Source of the DNA: SG8-30 sp963715485
Lineage (GTDB): Bacteria; Pseudomonadota; Gammaproteobacteria; Steroidobacterales; Steroidobacteraceae
NCBI GenBank assembly: GCA_963715485.1
Contig: OY970244.1
Coordinates: forward strand, 2,046,001-2,110,000
Reading direction: 5' to 3'
Length of the DNA stretch: 64,000 nt
The translations under genes were made by a program, and so were the position numbers. Below the pieces are notes generated by a model. That model worked only from the letters and a program-made list of their open reading frames with translations, ran no database searches and was not told the origin of the DNA. Position 1 is the first letter of the stretch, and each line of letters opens with the position of its first letter. Below, in pieces: positions 25,629 to 34,583 of the stretch.

Positions 25629-27326
25629 ATGAGACGCAGCAAGAAAATTTCCGACCCCAGACCCTATTCCAGCCTGGTCGTGGACGGCGTCAAGCAGACG
25701 GCCAGCCGGGCGATGCTACGCGCCGTGGGCTACAAGGACGCCGATTTTGCGAAACCCGCAATCGGCGTTGCCAGCACCTGGAGCAACCTTACCCCCTGCA
25801 ACATGCACATCGACGACCTGGCCGCCCGTACCGCGGCGGGGGCGGACCGCGCCGGAGGCAAGAGCACGATCTTCGGCACCATTACCGTCTCGGATGGCAT
25901 CTCGATGGGAACTCCCGGGATGCGTTACTCGCTGGTATCCCGCGAGGTCATTGCCGACTCGATCGAGACCGTCGTCGGGGCCCAGGGATTCGATGGCCTG
26001 GTGGCCATCGGCGGCTGCGACAAGAACATGCCCGGCTGCATGATGGCCATAGCGCGGCTGGACCGTCCGGCAATTTTCGTCTACGGCGGGACGATCCAGC
26101 CGGGTGCGGGTCACACCGACGTCGTTTCAGTGTTTGAGGCGATTGGTGGACATGCTCAGGGAAGCGTGTCGGACAGGCAACTCCACCAGATCGAGTGCAA
26201 GGCCATCCCGGGGCCGGGAAGCTGCGGCGGCATGTACACGGCCAACACGATGGCCTCCGCCATCGAAGCTCTCGGCATGAGCCTTCCCAACAGCTCGGCC
26301 CAGGAGGCCGTGTCGCGTTCCAAGCGTGACGACTGCCGGAGGGCCGGGGAGGCCGTGGTCAAGCTGGTGCGCCTCGGCATCAGGCCACGCGACATCATGA
26401 CGCGCCGCGCCTTCGAGAACGCGATCACCATGGTCATTGCGCTGGCCGGAAGTACCAATGCCGTGTTGCATCTGCTTGCCATAGCTCACTCCGCGGGTGT
26501 GCGTCTCGCGCTGGATGACTTCACCCGAATCGGGCGGCGGGTTCCTGTCCTGGCCGACCTCCGGCCGAGCGGCCGCTACATGATGTCGGAGTTGATCCAG
26601 ATCGGCGGCATACGTCCATTAATGAGGACGCTGCTCGAAGCTGGTCTGCTGCACGGCGACTGTCTGACGGTTTCGGGGCGCACGATGGCCGAAGAATTGT
26701 CCGGAGTCCGGCCTTATCCGCGGGGACAGGACGTGATCCGGAGTCTTGCCGACCCGATCAAGCGCGACAGTCATCTGGTGGTGCTCTACGGCAACCTGGC
26801 TCCCGAGGGGGCTGTCGCCAAGATTACCGGTAAGGAAGGACTGTCCTTCACCGGGCGAGCGCGGGTGTTCGAGGGTGAGGAACGCTGCCTGCAGGCGATA
26901 CTCGACGGCAAGGTCCGCGCCGGCGACGTGTTGGTGATCCGCAACGAGGGGCCGAAAGGCGGACCCGGCATGCGCGAGATGCTGTCGCCGACCGGCGCCA
27001 TCATGGGGCGCGGCCTGGGCGACAAGGTCGCGCTCATCACCGATGGCCGGTTCTCTGGCGGCAGCCACGGCTTTGTTGTCGGGCACATCACGCCCGAGGC
27101 GGCCGTCGGCGGGGCAATCGCCCTGGTCAAGAACGGTGACCGGATAACGATCGACGCGGGCGATCGCGCCATCAAGCTGCACGTCAGCGATGCGGAGTTG
27201 CGGCGGCGCAAGAATGCCTGGAAGCCCCGCAGGCCCTATGCGCGGCGCGGGGTCCTGGCCAAATACGCCAGGAATGTCAGCAGCGCCTCCCTCGGGGCGG
27301 TGACAGATCGCGACGCCGACGACTGA
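25629..27326 (+). CDS. ilvD: Dihydroxy-acid dehydratase
   Basis: A 565-residue Fe-S enzyme of the IlvD/Edd family that makes 2-ketoisovalerate and 2-keto-3-methylvalerate. The three cluster cysteines are visible in NLTPCNMH, GGCDKNMPGC and GPGSCGGMYTANTM; the C-terminal DGRFSGGSHGFVVGHITPEA motif is complete. It lies in a separate transcript 3 kb from ilvC, on the opposite strand. Length fits the shorter IlvD subfamily. Confidence 0.93.
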   Translation: MRRSKKISDPRPYSSLVVDGVKQTASRAMLRAVGYKDADFAKPAIGVASTWSNLTPCNMHIDDLAARTAAGADRAGGKSTIFGTITVSDGISMGTPGMRYSLVSREVIADSIETVVGAQGFDGLVAIGGCDKNMPGCMMAIARLDRPAIFVYGGTIQPGAGHTDVVSVFEAIGGHAQGSVSDRQLHQIECKAIPGPGSCGGMYTANTMASAIEALGMSLPNSSAQEAVSRSKRDDCRRAGEAVVKLVRLGIRPRDIMTRRAFENAITMVIALAGSTNAVLHLLAIAHSAGVRLALDDFTRIGRRVPVLADLRPSGRYMMSELIQIGGIRPLMRTLLEAGLLHGDCLTVSGRTMAEELSGVRPYPRGQDVIRSLADPIKRDSHLVVLYGNLAPEGAVAKITGKEGLSFTGRARVFEGEERCLQAILDGKVRAGDVLVIRNEGPKGGPGMREMLSPTGAIMGRGLGDKVALITDGRFSGGSHGFVVGHITPEAAVGGAIALVKNGDRITIDAGDRAIKLHVSDAELRRRKNAWKPRRPYARRGVLAKYARNVSSASLGAVTDRDADD

Positions 27327-27655
27327 CCCTTTCGGACAATCTGAGACCGCTGGAAAGAGCAGATTCACGGCAAATTCCCGGCGCGTGTCGGTATTGTCCG
27401 GCACCCGCCCGGCGGGCCGAATTTGCGTCGGGACAACACGGGGGGGCCGGTATGGTCCTTCCAGCCGGGGCGGTCCTCCAGGGTCCCCCAGAACCTTCGT
27501 TGCGGAAATATGGAGTGCTTGCAGTTAGAATAAGAGGCCGCTAAGGTTGCGCTCGCCGGGACCGAGCGGCCCTATGCGCTCGCCCATGGAAACGTTTGAT
27601 AACACCCGACCCGGCACAGTTGACGGGACGATCGAATCAGGGGATCCACTGAGTT
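27327..27655 (+). other. Non-coding gap between ilvD and tonB
   Basis: About 330 bp with no credible gene on either strand. It must contain the tonB promoter; TAGAAT at 27526-27531 is a possible -10 but I find no convincing -35. No terminator with a T-run was seen after ilvD. Confidence 0.4.
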
Positions 27656-28297
27656 ATGGCGAATCAGTACGCAGGCGGCAGCGGGTCCAGGCGCACAGCG
27701 GTGCTCGTCACGATCATCGCCATGCACGTCGGGTTCTTCATCGCACTGAAGAGCGGTCTTACCCGGGAAGCGATGCAGCTGCTGACTGACGTCGGCATCA
27801 TCGACCTGCCGCCGCCGCCGCCGCCGCCCGAAGACCTGAAGGAGCCGCCGCCGCCGCCGCCGACGGACGTGCCACCGCCGACGGTCCCGCCGCCGCTCAT
27901 CGACCTGCCGGCATTCACCGGACCCACGACCGCGATAACAGCGCAGGTCACCGACAAGCCGCAGGCCGCGCCCAAGGTCGCCGCGCCGGCTCCGCGCGCC
28001 GTGCAGATTACGCCACCCAGCATGAAGAGCAGTCCGCGCTCGCTCGCCAGCGCCCTTAACTCCTGCTACCCGTCCGCCTCGCGCCGGCTCAACGAGGAGG
28101 GTCGGGTCATCGTGACCGTGACCATCGGCACCGACGGCAAGATGGTAGACACCAAGACGGCGCAGAGCAGTGGTTTCGAACGCCTCGACGGCGCCGCTGA
28201 GTGTGTTATCCGGAAGCTGTCCTTCAACCCGGGCAAGCGGGACGGACAGCCCGTCGAAGCCCAGGCAACGCTGCCCATAACGTTCAAGCTTCAATGA
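27656..28297 (+). CDS. tonB: TonB-family energy transducer
   Basis: A 213-residue periplasm-spanning protein. It has a short cytoplasmic N-terminus, one membrane helix (AVLVTIIAMHVGFFIAL, about 14-30), a proline-rich spacer with runs of seven and six prolines (about 52-85) and a C-terminal TonB domain with CYPSASRRLNEEGRVIVTVTIG. It passes proton-motive-force energy from ExbB/ExbD to outer-membrane receptors. No TonB-dependent receptor lies in this window. exbB follows after 92 bp. Confidence 0.92.
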   Translation: MANQYAGGSGSRRTAVLVTIIAMHVGFFIALKSGLTREAMQLLTDVGIIDLPPPPPPPEDLKEPPPPPPTDVPPPTVPPPLIDLPAFTGPTTAITAQVTDKPQAAPKVAAPAPRAVQITPPSMKSSPRSLASALNSCYPSASRRLNEEGRVIVTVTIGTDGKMVDTKTAQSSGFERLDGAAECVIRKLSFNPGKRDGQPVEAQATLPITFKLQ

Positions 28298-28389
28298 TCA
28301 TCTGTTTCTGATCGGGACTATCTAGGCCGAGCTGGACGCGCCCAAACGCACCTTCTCGGGATGTTTGCTTCTGTTAGAGGAACTGAATA

Positions 28390-29097
28390 ATGGCTACTGA
28401 AAACCCGTATGGCATTACGGCGCTCTGGGAACAGAGCGACTATGTCGGCAAGGGCGTGTTCGTCATCCTGGGCGTTATGTCACTCTGGTCGTGGTGGGTC
28501 ATGATCAACAAGTGGCTGGACCATCGCAGCCTGAAGAAGGTCGCCTCCGACGCGGAGAAGAACTTCTGGAGCGCAGGCTCGCTCCAGGAGGGCATCGGCA
28601 AGCTCAAGGGCAAGGTCAATCCGTTCCGCGACATCGCGGAAGACGGCATCCGTGCGGTCGAGCATCACCGCAAGAGTGCGAAGGACGTCACCAGCAATAT
28701 CGAGCTTGGCGACTGGATCGCCACTCACGTGCAGAAACGTTCCGACATGCTGCAGTCAAGCCTGACCAGCGGCATGGTGGTTCTGGCCTCGGTGGGCGCC
28801 ACAGCTCCCTTCGTTGGCCTGTTCGGCACCGTGTGGGGCATCTACCACGCGTTGATCAGCATCTCGATCGCCGGACAGGCGTCGCTCGACAAGGTCGCCG
28901 GCCCGATCGGCGAGGCGCTGATCATGACGGCCATCGGCCTCGCCGTCGCCGTGCCGGCGGTGCTTGGATTCAATGCCCTGACGCGTGGCAACAAGTCGTT
29001 GATCGAGCGGGTCACGTACTTCTCGCACGACGTGCAGGCCGCGCTGGTGGCAGGATCTCGCGTGGAATCCGGTGCGGCCGCTGCCGCAAGGAAGTAA
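28390..29097 (+). CDS. exbB: ExbB/TolQ/MotA-family proton channel
   Basis: A 235-residue inner-membrane protein with three helices: about 22-42, 138-160 and 175-195. The MotA/TolQ/ExbB signature VGATAPFVGLFGTVWGIYHALI is intact. It forms the pentameric motor core around ExbD. A good AGAGGA ribosome site precedes ATG 28390. exbD starts 3 bp after its stop. Confidence 0.93.
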   Translation: MATENPYGITALWEQSDYVGKGVFVILGVMSLWSWWVMINKWLDHRSLKKVASDAEKNFWSAGSLQEGIGKLKGKVNPFRDIAEDGIRAVEHHRKSAKDVTSNIELGDWIATHVQKRSDMLQSSLTSGMVVLASVGATAPFVGLFGTVWGIYHALISISIAGQASLDKVAGPIGEALIMTAIGLAVAVPAVLGFNALTRGNKSLIERVTYFSHDVQAALVAGSRVESGAAAAARK

Positions 29098-29100
29098 GTC

Positions 29101-29520
29101 ATGGCCGTTGCAGTAGGTGGCGACAGCTCGGAACCGATGGTCGAGCCAAACGTCATTCCGCTCGTCGACGTTATGCTGGTGTTGCTGATCATCTTCATTA
29201 TCACCATCCCGGTGATGACGCAGGCGGTCAAGATCGACCTGCCGCGGGAGACGAACCAGCCGACCGTCACGAAGCCGGAGAACATCACCCTCTCGATCGA
29301 CTTCGACGGTACGGTCTACTGGAACGAGAGCATGATCGACCACGACTTGTTGCTGAACTACGTTCTGCAGGAAGCCGTCAAGGACCCTCAGCCCGAGATT
29401 CACATCAGGGCAGACAAGCGGGTCCGCTACGAGTACGTGGCGGACGTGCTGTTCAATCTGCAGCGAGGCGGTCTGATGAAGGTTGGTTTCATCGCCGAGC
29501 CACCCCCGTCGGGTGGCTGA
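29101..29520 (+). CDS. exbD: ExbD/TolR-family motor protein
   Basis: A 139-residue protein with one N-terminal membrane helix preceded by EPNVIPLVDVMLVLLIIF; the Asp of PLVDVMLVLL is the proton-conducting residue in the family. The rest is a small periplasmic domain. It completes the TonB-ExbB-ExbD system and is followed at once by a terminator. Confidence 0.92.
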   Translation: MAVAVGGDSSEPMVEPNVIPLVDVMLVLLIIFIITIPVMTQAVKIDLPRETNQPTVTKPENITLSIDFDGTVYWNESMIDHDLLLNYVLQEAVKDPQPEIHIRADKRVRYEYVADVLFNLQRGGLMKVGFIAEPPPSGG

Positions 29521-29554
29521 AGCTGGCCGGAACTAGCAAGCATCCTGGATTTCA

Positions 29555-29578
29555 GGGCCCGCACGACGGGCCCTTTTT
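29555..29578 (+). terminator. Rho-independent terminator after exbD
   Basis: A perfect 7-bp stem GGGCCCG (29555-29561) / CGGGCCC (29567-29573) with a 5-nt loop is followed by TTTTT. Confidence 0.9.
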
Positions 29579-29804
29579 CTTGTCCTGAATCTTTGCATCA
29601 CGCCGCGGCTGAACCTGCGCTGAACATCGGATAATCGCGGCCAATATTCTTTCCGGCCGGAACCATTGGCTTGAACAGGCTGTCTTCGTTGACAGGCCCG
29701 CCGGCGAGACAGGCGGGCAGCAGTTAGGGTATAAGGGGCGGTTTCAGAAAGCCGCCAAGGGGCGCTGGGCCCTGCGGGACAAGGATCCGGAAGAGGTGCC
29801 GAAC

Positions 29805-31097
29805 ATGCTGTTGTCGAATCGTCTGGCCGCCGTCGCGCTTGCGGGACTGGCATTAGTCGCGCTCAGTTCGCTTCCCCAGGAAGCGGCGGCAGCGAAGAAG
29901 AAGGATGCCGCCCAGGAGCAGGAGGCCGATAAGCCGGATTTCAGCAAGGAATTCCGCAAGAACGCCGGCCCGGTGCAGAAGGATGTCAACGATCAGAAGT
30001 GGCCTGAGGCGCTGGCGGGCATCGCCAAGCTCGAGGCTTTGCCCGACCTGAATGACGACGACTGGAAAGTCATCCTGAACTGGAAATTGCTGGCGCAGCA
30101 GGGGTCCGGCGACACCGATGGTCTGATGACCACGCTCGAGACCTGGCTGGCCAAGGGCTACGCCTCACCCCAGCAGGTGATGCAGTTCAACCAGAATTTG
30201 GCCGCTCACTACAGCAAGAAAAACGACGCCGACAAGACCCTGCAGCATTACCTTGCCTTCATCGAGGCCAGCCCGGACCCTGCTCCTGAGGAGATTGCGG
30301 TCCTCGGGAGGTTGTACCTGCAGCGTGGTGACAACGAAAATGGCGTCGCCTGGATCAACAAGACGATAGCGGCCGCGGAGGCTCGCGGTGAGGTCCCGGA
30401 GGAACTCTACTTCCAGCTACTCGACCGTGCTTACGTCGAAATGAAGGATCCGGAGCGACGCCTGAGTAACCTCGAGGAGCTGGTCAAGCGTTATCCGAAG
30501 TCTGACTACTACTCGCGGATCCTCGCGATCTATTCGCAGGGCAGCAACGACGACCGCACGCTGATGCTTAATACCTATCGGCTGGCGCTCGTCGACGTTG
30601 GCCTGGCTACGGTCGGCGAGTACATGGGCTACGCAGACCAGGCACTGGTTGCCGGCAGCCCGGGCGAGGCGCTGCGCGCCCTGGAACGAGGCATGAAGGA
30701 TGGCGTCGTCCCCTCGGCGGGGACAAACCAGCAGACTGTTCAGGAAGCGAAGACGGCGATCGCTCGCGACCGCAAGGACCTTCCGGGAGATGACCAGGCA
30801 GCCGCCAAGAATCCGAAGGGCGAGGTGGACGTAAAAGTTGGCCTGGGCTTCTACAGTCTGGGCGAGTGGGACAAGGCGGTCGAGGCGATCAAGCGTGGCC
30901 TCGGAAAGGGCGGCGTGAAGCGTGTCGATGACGCCAACATGCTGCTCGGCGCGACACTGGTCGAGCAAGGCAAGTATGTCGAAGCCAAGGGGGCATTCGA
31001 GGCCGCTGCGGCGGCCAGCGCCGACCCCCATATGAAACGCCTCGCCGGGCTCTGGTCGGCGTACGCTGATCGCCGCGCGGGTAGCCCGGGCGGTTGA
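29805..31097 (+). CDS. Secreted tetratricopeptide-repeat protein A
   Basis: About 430 residues from ATG 29805, which has GGAAGAGG 8 bp upstream. A signal peptide (AAVALAGLALVALSSL, cleavage near AAAA) leads into a mostly helical protein with TPR-like repeats, for example around NGVAWINKTIAAAEARG and LLGATLVEQGKYVEAKGAFEAAA near the C-terminus. It is probably a periplasmic scaffold. A TATAAG box lies at 29730. The position behind tonB-exbBD suggests a link to that system, though a terminator separates them. The next gene is a paralogue. Confidence 0.75.
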   Translation: MLLSNRLAAVALAGLALVALSSLPQEAAAAKKKDAAQEQEADKPDFSKEFRKNAGPVQKDVNDQKWPEALAGIAKLEALPDLNDDDWKVILNWKLLAQQGSGDTDGLMTTLETWLAKGYASPQQVMQFNQNLAAHYSKKNDADKTLQHYLAFIEASPDPAPEEIAVLGRLYLQRGDNENGVAWINKTIAAAEARGEVPEELYFQLLDRAYVEMKDPERRLSNLEELVKRYPKSDYYSRILAIYSQGSNDDRTLMLNTYRLALVDVGLATVGEYMGYADQALVAGSPGEALRALERGMKDGVVPSAGTNQQTVQEAKTAIARDRKDLPGDDQAAAKNPKGEVDVKVGLGFYSLGEWDKAVEAIKRGLGKGGVKRVDDANMLLGATLVEQGKYVEAKGAFEAAAAASADPHMKRLAGLWSAYADRRAGSPGG

Positions 31098-31194
31098 TTG
31101 GCGGGGCGTTCGCCGATTTTGGTATAAGGTTCGGCCGTCAATGGGCTGTGAGGGGCGCTTCCGGCGTTCCGTTCGACCGTAGGAGAGATAGCAG

Positions 31195-32439
31195 GTGGAT
31201 ATGCGGAAATTGACTGGTCCTTTATTGGCCCTTGCATTGGCGCTGCCGGTCGGGGCTTTGCTGGCGACCATGGCGCCGGTCGCTGCCGAGGCGCAGACGT
31301 CGGGCGGCTGGCGCAAGGAAGTCGCCGAAAAGGCCCAAGCGGCGCAGGAAGCAGGCAAGAAGGGCAGCTACAAGGAAGCCATAGGCTTGCTGAAGGAAGC
31401 GAAAGCCAAGGCGCCTCTGTCACCCCAGGAGGAGCAGGGCGTCAACGAGCTTCTGATCTGGGCCGCAAGCGGTGCCAAGGATTACAAGCTGCTTGCTGCG
31501 ACCATCGAGGAACGGCTGGCAACCGGCCGGGTCCGTGGGAGTGACCAGGTCACCAAGCTCGATACCCTTGCCAAGACCTATTTTTCCATGCGGGACTATC
31601 GAAACTGCGCTGACGCAACCGACCGCCTCATCAAGGCTCGCGGCCGCGCGACTGCAGATGACCTGGTCATGCTGGGTCAGTCGCAATTCCTGACCAAGAA
31701 CTACACGGCGGCAGCCGCAACGCTCGAGCAGGCCTATCCCGCGACCCGCAAGGCAGGAAAACCCGTCAAGACGCAGGTACAGGTGCTCGAGACGCTGAAT
31801 GCGACATATTTCGAATTGAAGGACGAGGAAAAGCGCGTCGAGACTCTGCACCAGCTAATGCTCGTCCAGCCGAAAGTCAGCGTCTTCGAGCAGATCGTCA
31901 GCCAGTACGAGAAGGAACGCATGGACCCGGTCGGCATGATCAACCTGTTTCGGCTCGGGGCCCGCAAGAACGTACTGGCCAAGGATCACTACGGCAAGTA
32001 TGCCGACGTAGCCCTTGACCTGATCAGTCCGGGAGAGGCGGTGAGCATGCTGGAAAAGGGTATGGCCGCCGGTGGCATCGAGAAGAACGACCGCAACACC
32101 CGACTGCTCGGCGATGCCAGGCAGCAGGTCGAATCGCTCAAGACCAACATCGGACAGCAGGAGCGCGAGGCCAAGGCGATCGCCGATGGCGACTCCGACG
32201 CAAAGCTGGCGACCACATACTTCACGCTTGGTGACACTGCCAAGGCAATCGAGACGGCGCGGCGCGCACTCGAAAAGGGCAAACTGAACCGGCCCGACGA
32301 GGTGCAGATGCTGCTCGGCGTGTCGCTCTACGACCAGAAGAAGAGCAAGGACGCACGGACTGCCTTCGATGCGGCCAGCAAGGCAAATCCGAAGATCGCT
32401 GGTGTCGCCAACCTGTGGGACGACATCGCCGGCGGCTGA
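31195..32439 (+). CDS. Secreted tetratricopeptide-repeat protein B (paralogue of A)
   Basis: A 414-residue protein with a signal peptide (LLALALALPVGALLATMAPVAAEA) and helical repeats. Its C-terminus (LLGVSLYDQKKSKDARTAFDAASKA...VANLWDDI) aligns with that of protein A, so the pair arose by duplication. GTG 31195 has AGGAGAG at ideal spacing; ATG 31201 is the alternative. A TATAAG box lies at about 31122. A strong terminator follows. The function is not known. Confidence 0.75.
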   Translation: MDMRKLTGPLLALALALPVGALLATMAPVAAEAQTSGGWRKEVAEKAQAAQEAGKKGSYKEAIGLLKEAKAKAPLSPQEEQGVNELLIWAASGAKDYKLLAATIEERLATGRVRGSDQVTKLDTLAKTYFSMRDYRNCADATDRLIKARGRATADDLVMLGQSQFLTKNYTAAAATLEQAYPATRKAGKPVKTQVQVLETLNATYFELKDEEKRVETLHQLMLVQPKVSVFEQIVSQYEKERMDPVGMINLFRLGARKNVLAKDHYGKYADVALDLISPGEAVSMLEKGMAAGGIEKNDRNTRLLGDARQQVESLKTNIGQQEREAKAIADGDSDAKLATTYFTLGDTAKAIETARRALEKGKLNRPDEVQMLLGVSLYDQKKSKDARTAFDAASKANPKIAGVANLWDDIAGG

Positions 32440-32464
32440 ACCGATTCCGGCATTTCAGAATGCG

Positions 32465-32498
32465 GGGCCGGTTCGTACGAAGCGAGCCGGCCCTTTTT
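32465..32498 (+). terminator. Rho-independent terminator after TPR protein B
   Basis: The stem GGGCCGG (32465-32471) / CCGGCCC (32487-32493) with an inner TTCGTACGAA palindrome is followed by TTTTT. Confidence 0.9.
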
Positions 32499-32574
32499 CA
32501 TTGCTCGGGCGCCGCACCAGGCAGTTGTGCCGGCGTTTCAACGCCCCGCAGCAATACCAGCGAACCGCTTCGCT

Positions 32575-33213
32575 TCAGAGGTCCGCGAGATAGGCGAGGG
32601 CGTGCGACAGGGAAATCACCTCGGCGTACTTCGCCTGCAGGTCGAACAGATTTGCCTCATGCGGACCGTCTGCACGGTCTCCTACCGCCTCGCGCACTAC
32701 CAGTGGAATGAATCCATGCTGACAGCAGTCAACCGCGCTGGCGCGTATGCAGCCGCTGGTAGATACGCCGGCCATGAGTAGGGTGTCACAGGCCAGCGCG
32801 GTCAGGGTCGAGGCCAGCGTGGTGCCAAAAAACGCGCTGGCGTATTGCTTGGTGATGACCGTTTCGCCCGGCGCCGGTTCGAGGCCGTCTGCAAAGGCCG
32901 CGAGCTCCGGATGACGACCGCGCTCAAAGCTGGCAAGCGCCGGTACCTTGCGGAAGAACACCCCTCCGTTACGACCGCCCGGCTCGAATTCGACGTTGGT
33001 GTGCACGATCGGGACGCCGGTGCGCCGCGCGGCAGAAAGCAGGGCGATGGTTGCGATCCTCGCGTTCTCGCATCCCGGTCCACCAAACAAGGGCGAGCCC
33101 TCGACGAGATAGGCGCGCACGAAATCGATCACCAGCAGTGCCGGCCGCGCCCCGGGCTGCAACTGCATGTTGAACCCGCCGCGGGCGTAGTTCTGTTCGA
33201 GAGTCTCGTTCAC
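32575..33213 (-). CDS. Isochorismatase-fold amidohydrolase (N-carbamoylsarcosine amidase-like), copy 1
   Basis: A 212-residue cysteine hydrolase. The Asp-Lys-Cys triad is visible: D30 in LLVIDFV, K122 in VITKQYASAF and C155 in STSGCIRAS. This subfamily hydrolyses small amides such as N-carbamoylsarcosine, maleamate or ureidoacrylate. Its GTG start overlaps the last base of the CoA-transferase stop, so the two are one operon. The substrate is inferred to be a linear amide released by ring opening of a cyclic compound. Confidence 0.85.
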   Translation of the reverse strand: MNETLEQNYARGGFNMQLQPGARPALLVIDFVRAYLVEGSPLFGGPGCENARIATIALLSAARRTGVPIVHTNVEFEPGGRNGGVFFRKVPALASFERGRHPELAAFADGLEPAPGETVITKQYASAFFGTTLASTLTALACDTLLMAGVSTSGCIRASAVDCCQHGFIPLVVREAVGDRADGPHEANLFDLQAKYAEVISLSHALAYLADL

Positions 33214-34421
33214 TAGATCACCTTCATCTGGGCGAGCAGCTCGTAGCGCTCCTTCGGCATCCCGAGCAGCCGCAGGTATATGTCTTCGTTGTGCTGACCG
33301 AGGGCCGGCGATGGAGAGCGGATGCTGCCGGGTGTCTCTGACAGCTTTGGCGCCACGTTCTGCATACGGAGCTTGCCGAACTGCGGGTGATCGACGGTCA
33401 CGATGGCGTCGCGTGCCTTGAAATGGGCATCCTCAAGCATCTCCGGCGCGCGGTAGATCTGCCCGGCCGGCACCCCGTGCTTGTCCATCAGGTCGAGAAC
33501 CTGGCGGGTGTCCAGGGTCCGGGTCCAGTCGCTGATCAGGTCATCAAGCTCCTTCTGGTTTGAACCGCGCGCCTGGTGGCTGTTGTAGCGGGGGCTGGCC
33601 GGCAAGTCGGGCCGATTCATCGCGTCGCACAGGCGACTGAACACGGTGTCCTGGTTGGCGGCGATCAAGACCATGCCATCACTGGTCGGGTAGACGTTGG
33701 ACGGCGCAACATTTGGCAGGATTGCTCCGGTTCGCTCGCGGACAAAGCCAGTCTTGTCGTACTCGGTCACCAGCGACTCCATCATGTTCAGCACTGCCTC
33801 GTAGATGGCTGAGTCGACCACCTGGCCGCGCCCGGTCTTCTCGCGGTAATGCAGTGCGGAGAGCGCACCGACCGCGGCAAAGGTTGCCGCCAGTGAGTCG
33901 CCGATGGAGATGCCCATTCGGGATGGCGGCGTGGAGGGGTCGCCTACCACGTAACGCAAGCCGCCCATTGCCTCACCAACAGCGCCGAAGCCAGCCTGCC
34001 GCGAATATGGTCCGGTCTGCCCGAAGCCGGATACGCGGACCATGATCAGCCGCGGATTGATGGCGGACAGCTCGCTCCAGCCCAGGCCCCACTTTTCCAG
34101 GGTACCGGGTCGAAAGTTTTCCAGCAGGAAGTCGGCCTTGGTGACCAGTTCCCGCAACACCTGCTGACCTTCCGCCTGGCGGAGGTCCAGGGTGATTGCT
34201 TTCTTGTTGCGGGCCACGACCGGCCACCACAAAGACGGGTCGCCCTGCTTCTGGCGGCCCCATACCCGCATCGGATCGCCCTGGTTGGGCGGCTCCACCT
34301 TGATGACTTCGGCGCCCATGTCGCCGAGGATCTGCCCGCAAAAGGGCCCGGCCAGCAGGGTGCCCATTTCGATGACCCGGATGTCGGACAGTGGCCCGTT
34401 CTCGAAGGTCTGGTCTGGCAT
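33213..34421 (-). CDS. CaiB/BaiF-family CoA-transferase
   Basis: A 402-residue family-III CoA-transferase fold protein. VIEMGTLLAGPFCGQILGDMGAEVIKVEPP and ENFRPGTLEKWGLGW are hallmark sequences. In the segment GFGQTGPYSRQAGFGAVGEAMGG the residue aligned with the catalytic Asp of formyl-CoA transferase (usually PGFD) is Gly146; some CaiB relatives share this, so the chemistry is uncertain. ATG 34421 with AGAGG at good spacing is chosen over ATG 34430. It is divergent from the lyase gene, with a TGTATACA operator at its promoter. Confidence 0.85.
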   Translation of the reverse strand: MPDQTFENGPLSDIRVIEMGTLLAGPFCGQILGDMGAEVIKVEPPNQGDPMRVWGRQKQGDPSLWWPVVARNKKAITLDLRQAEGQQVLRELVTKADFLLENFRPGTLEKWGLGWSELSAINPRLIMVRVSGFGQTGPYSRQAGFGAVGEAMGGLRYVVGDPSTPPSRMGISIGDSLAATFAAVGALSALHYREKTGRGQVVDSAIYEAVLNMMESLVTEYDKTGFVRERTGAILPNVAPSNVYPTSDGMVLIAANQDTVFSRLCDAMNRPDLPASPRYNSHQARGSNQKELDDLISDWTRTLDTRQVLDLMDKHGVPAGQIYRAPEMLEDAHFKARDAIVTVDHPQFGKLRMQNVAPKLSETPGSIRSPSPALGQHNEDIYLRLLGMPKERYELLAQMKVI

Positions 34422-34472
34422 GTTCGGCATCCTCTTCTCTGTGGGGTCGTCCGTGCCCCGGACGAGAGCTTG

Positions 34473-34501
34473 TGTATACAATCGCCCCGAAAATGCGTCA
34501 A
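34473..34501 (-). promoter_or_regulatory. Promoter plus TGTATACA operator of the CoA-transferase/amidase operon
   Basis: On the minus strand TTGACG (34501-34496) and TATACA (34478-34473) are exactly 17 bp apart. The -10 hexamer lies inside the palindrome TGTATACA (34473-34480), so a bound repressor would block polymerase. Confidence 0.65.
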
Positions 34502-34516
34502 GGACTGACAGAAGAC

Positions 34517-34545
34517 TTGGGAAGCCTTGCTTTCATGTATACAAT
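34517..34545 (+). promoter_or_regulatory. Promoter plus TGTATACA operator of the lyase gene
   Basis: TTGGGA (34517-34522) and TACAAT (34540-34545) are 17 bp apart. The -10 overlaps a second TGTATACA (34536-34543), 63 bp (six helical turns) from the first copy. Both copies continue as AATCG. Confidence 0.65.
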
Positions 34546-34583
34546 CGGAAAGTCGGGATGGCCCTTCCCTGGAGAGCGGCGTG

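Noticed and set aside
27800..27900. CCG-rich repetitive stretch
   Set aside because: It is the proline-rich spacer of TonB, so the repeat is explained by the protein.
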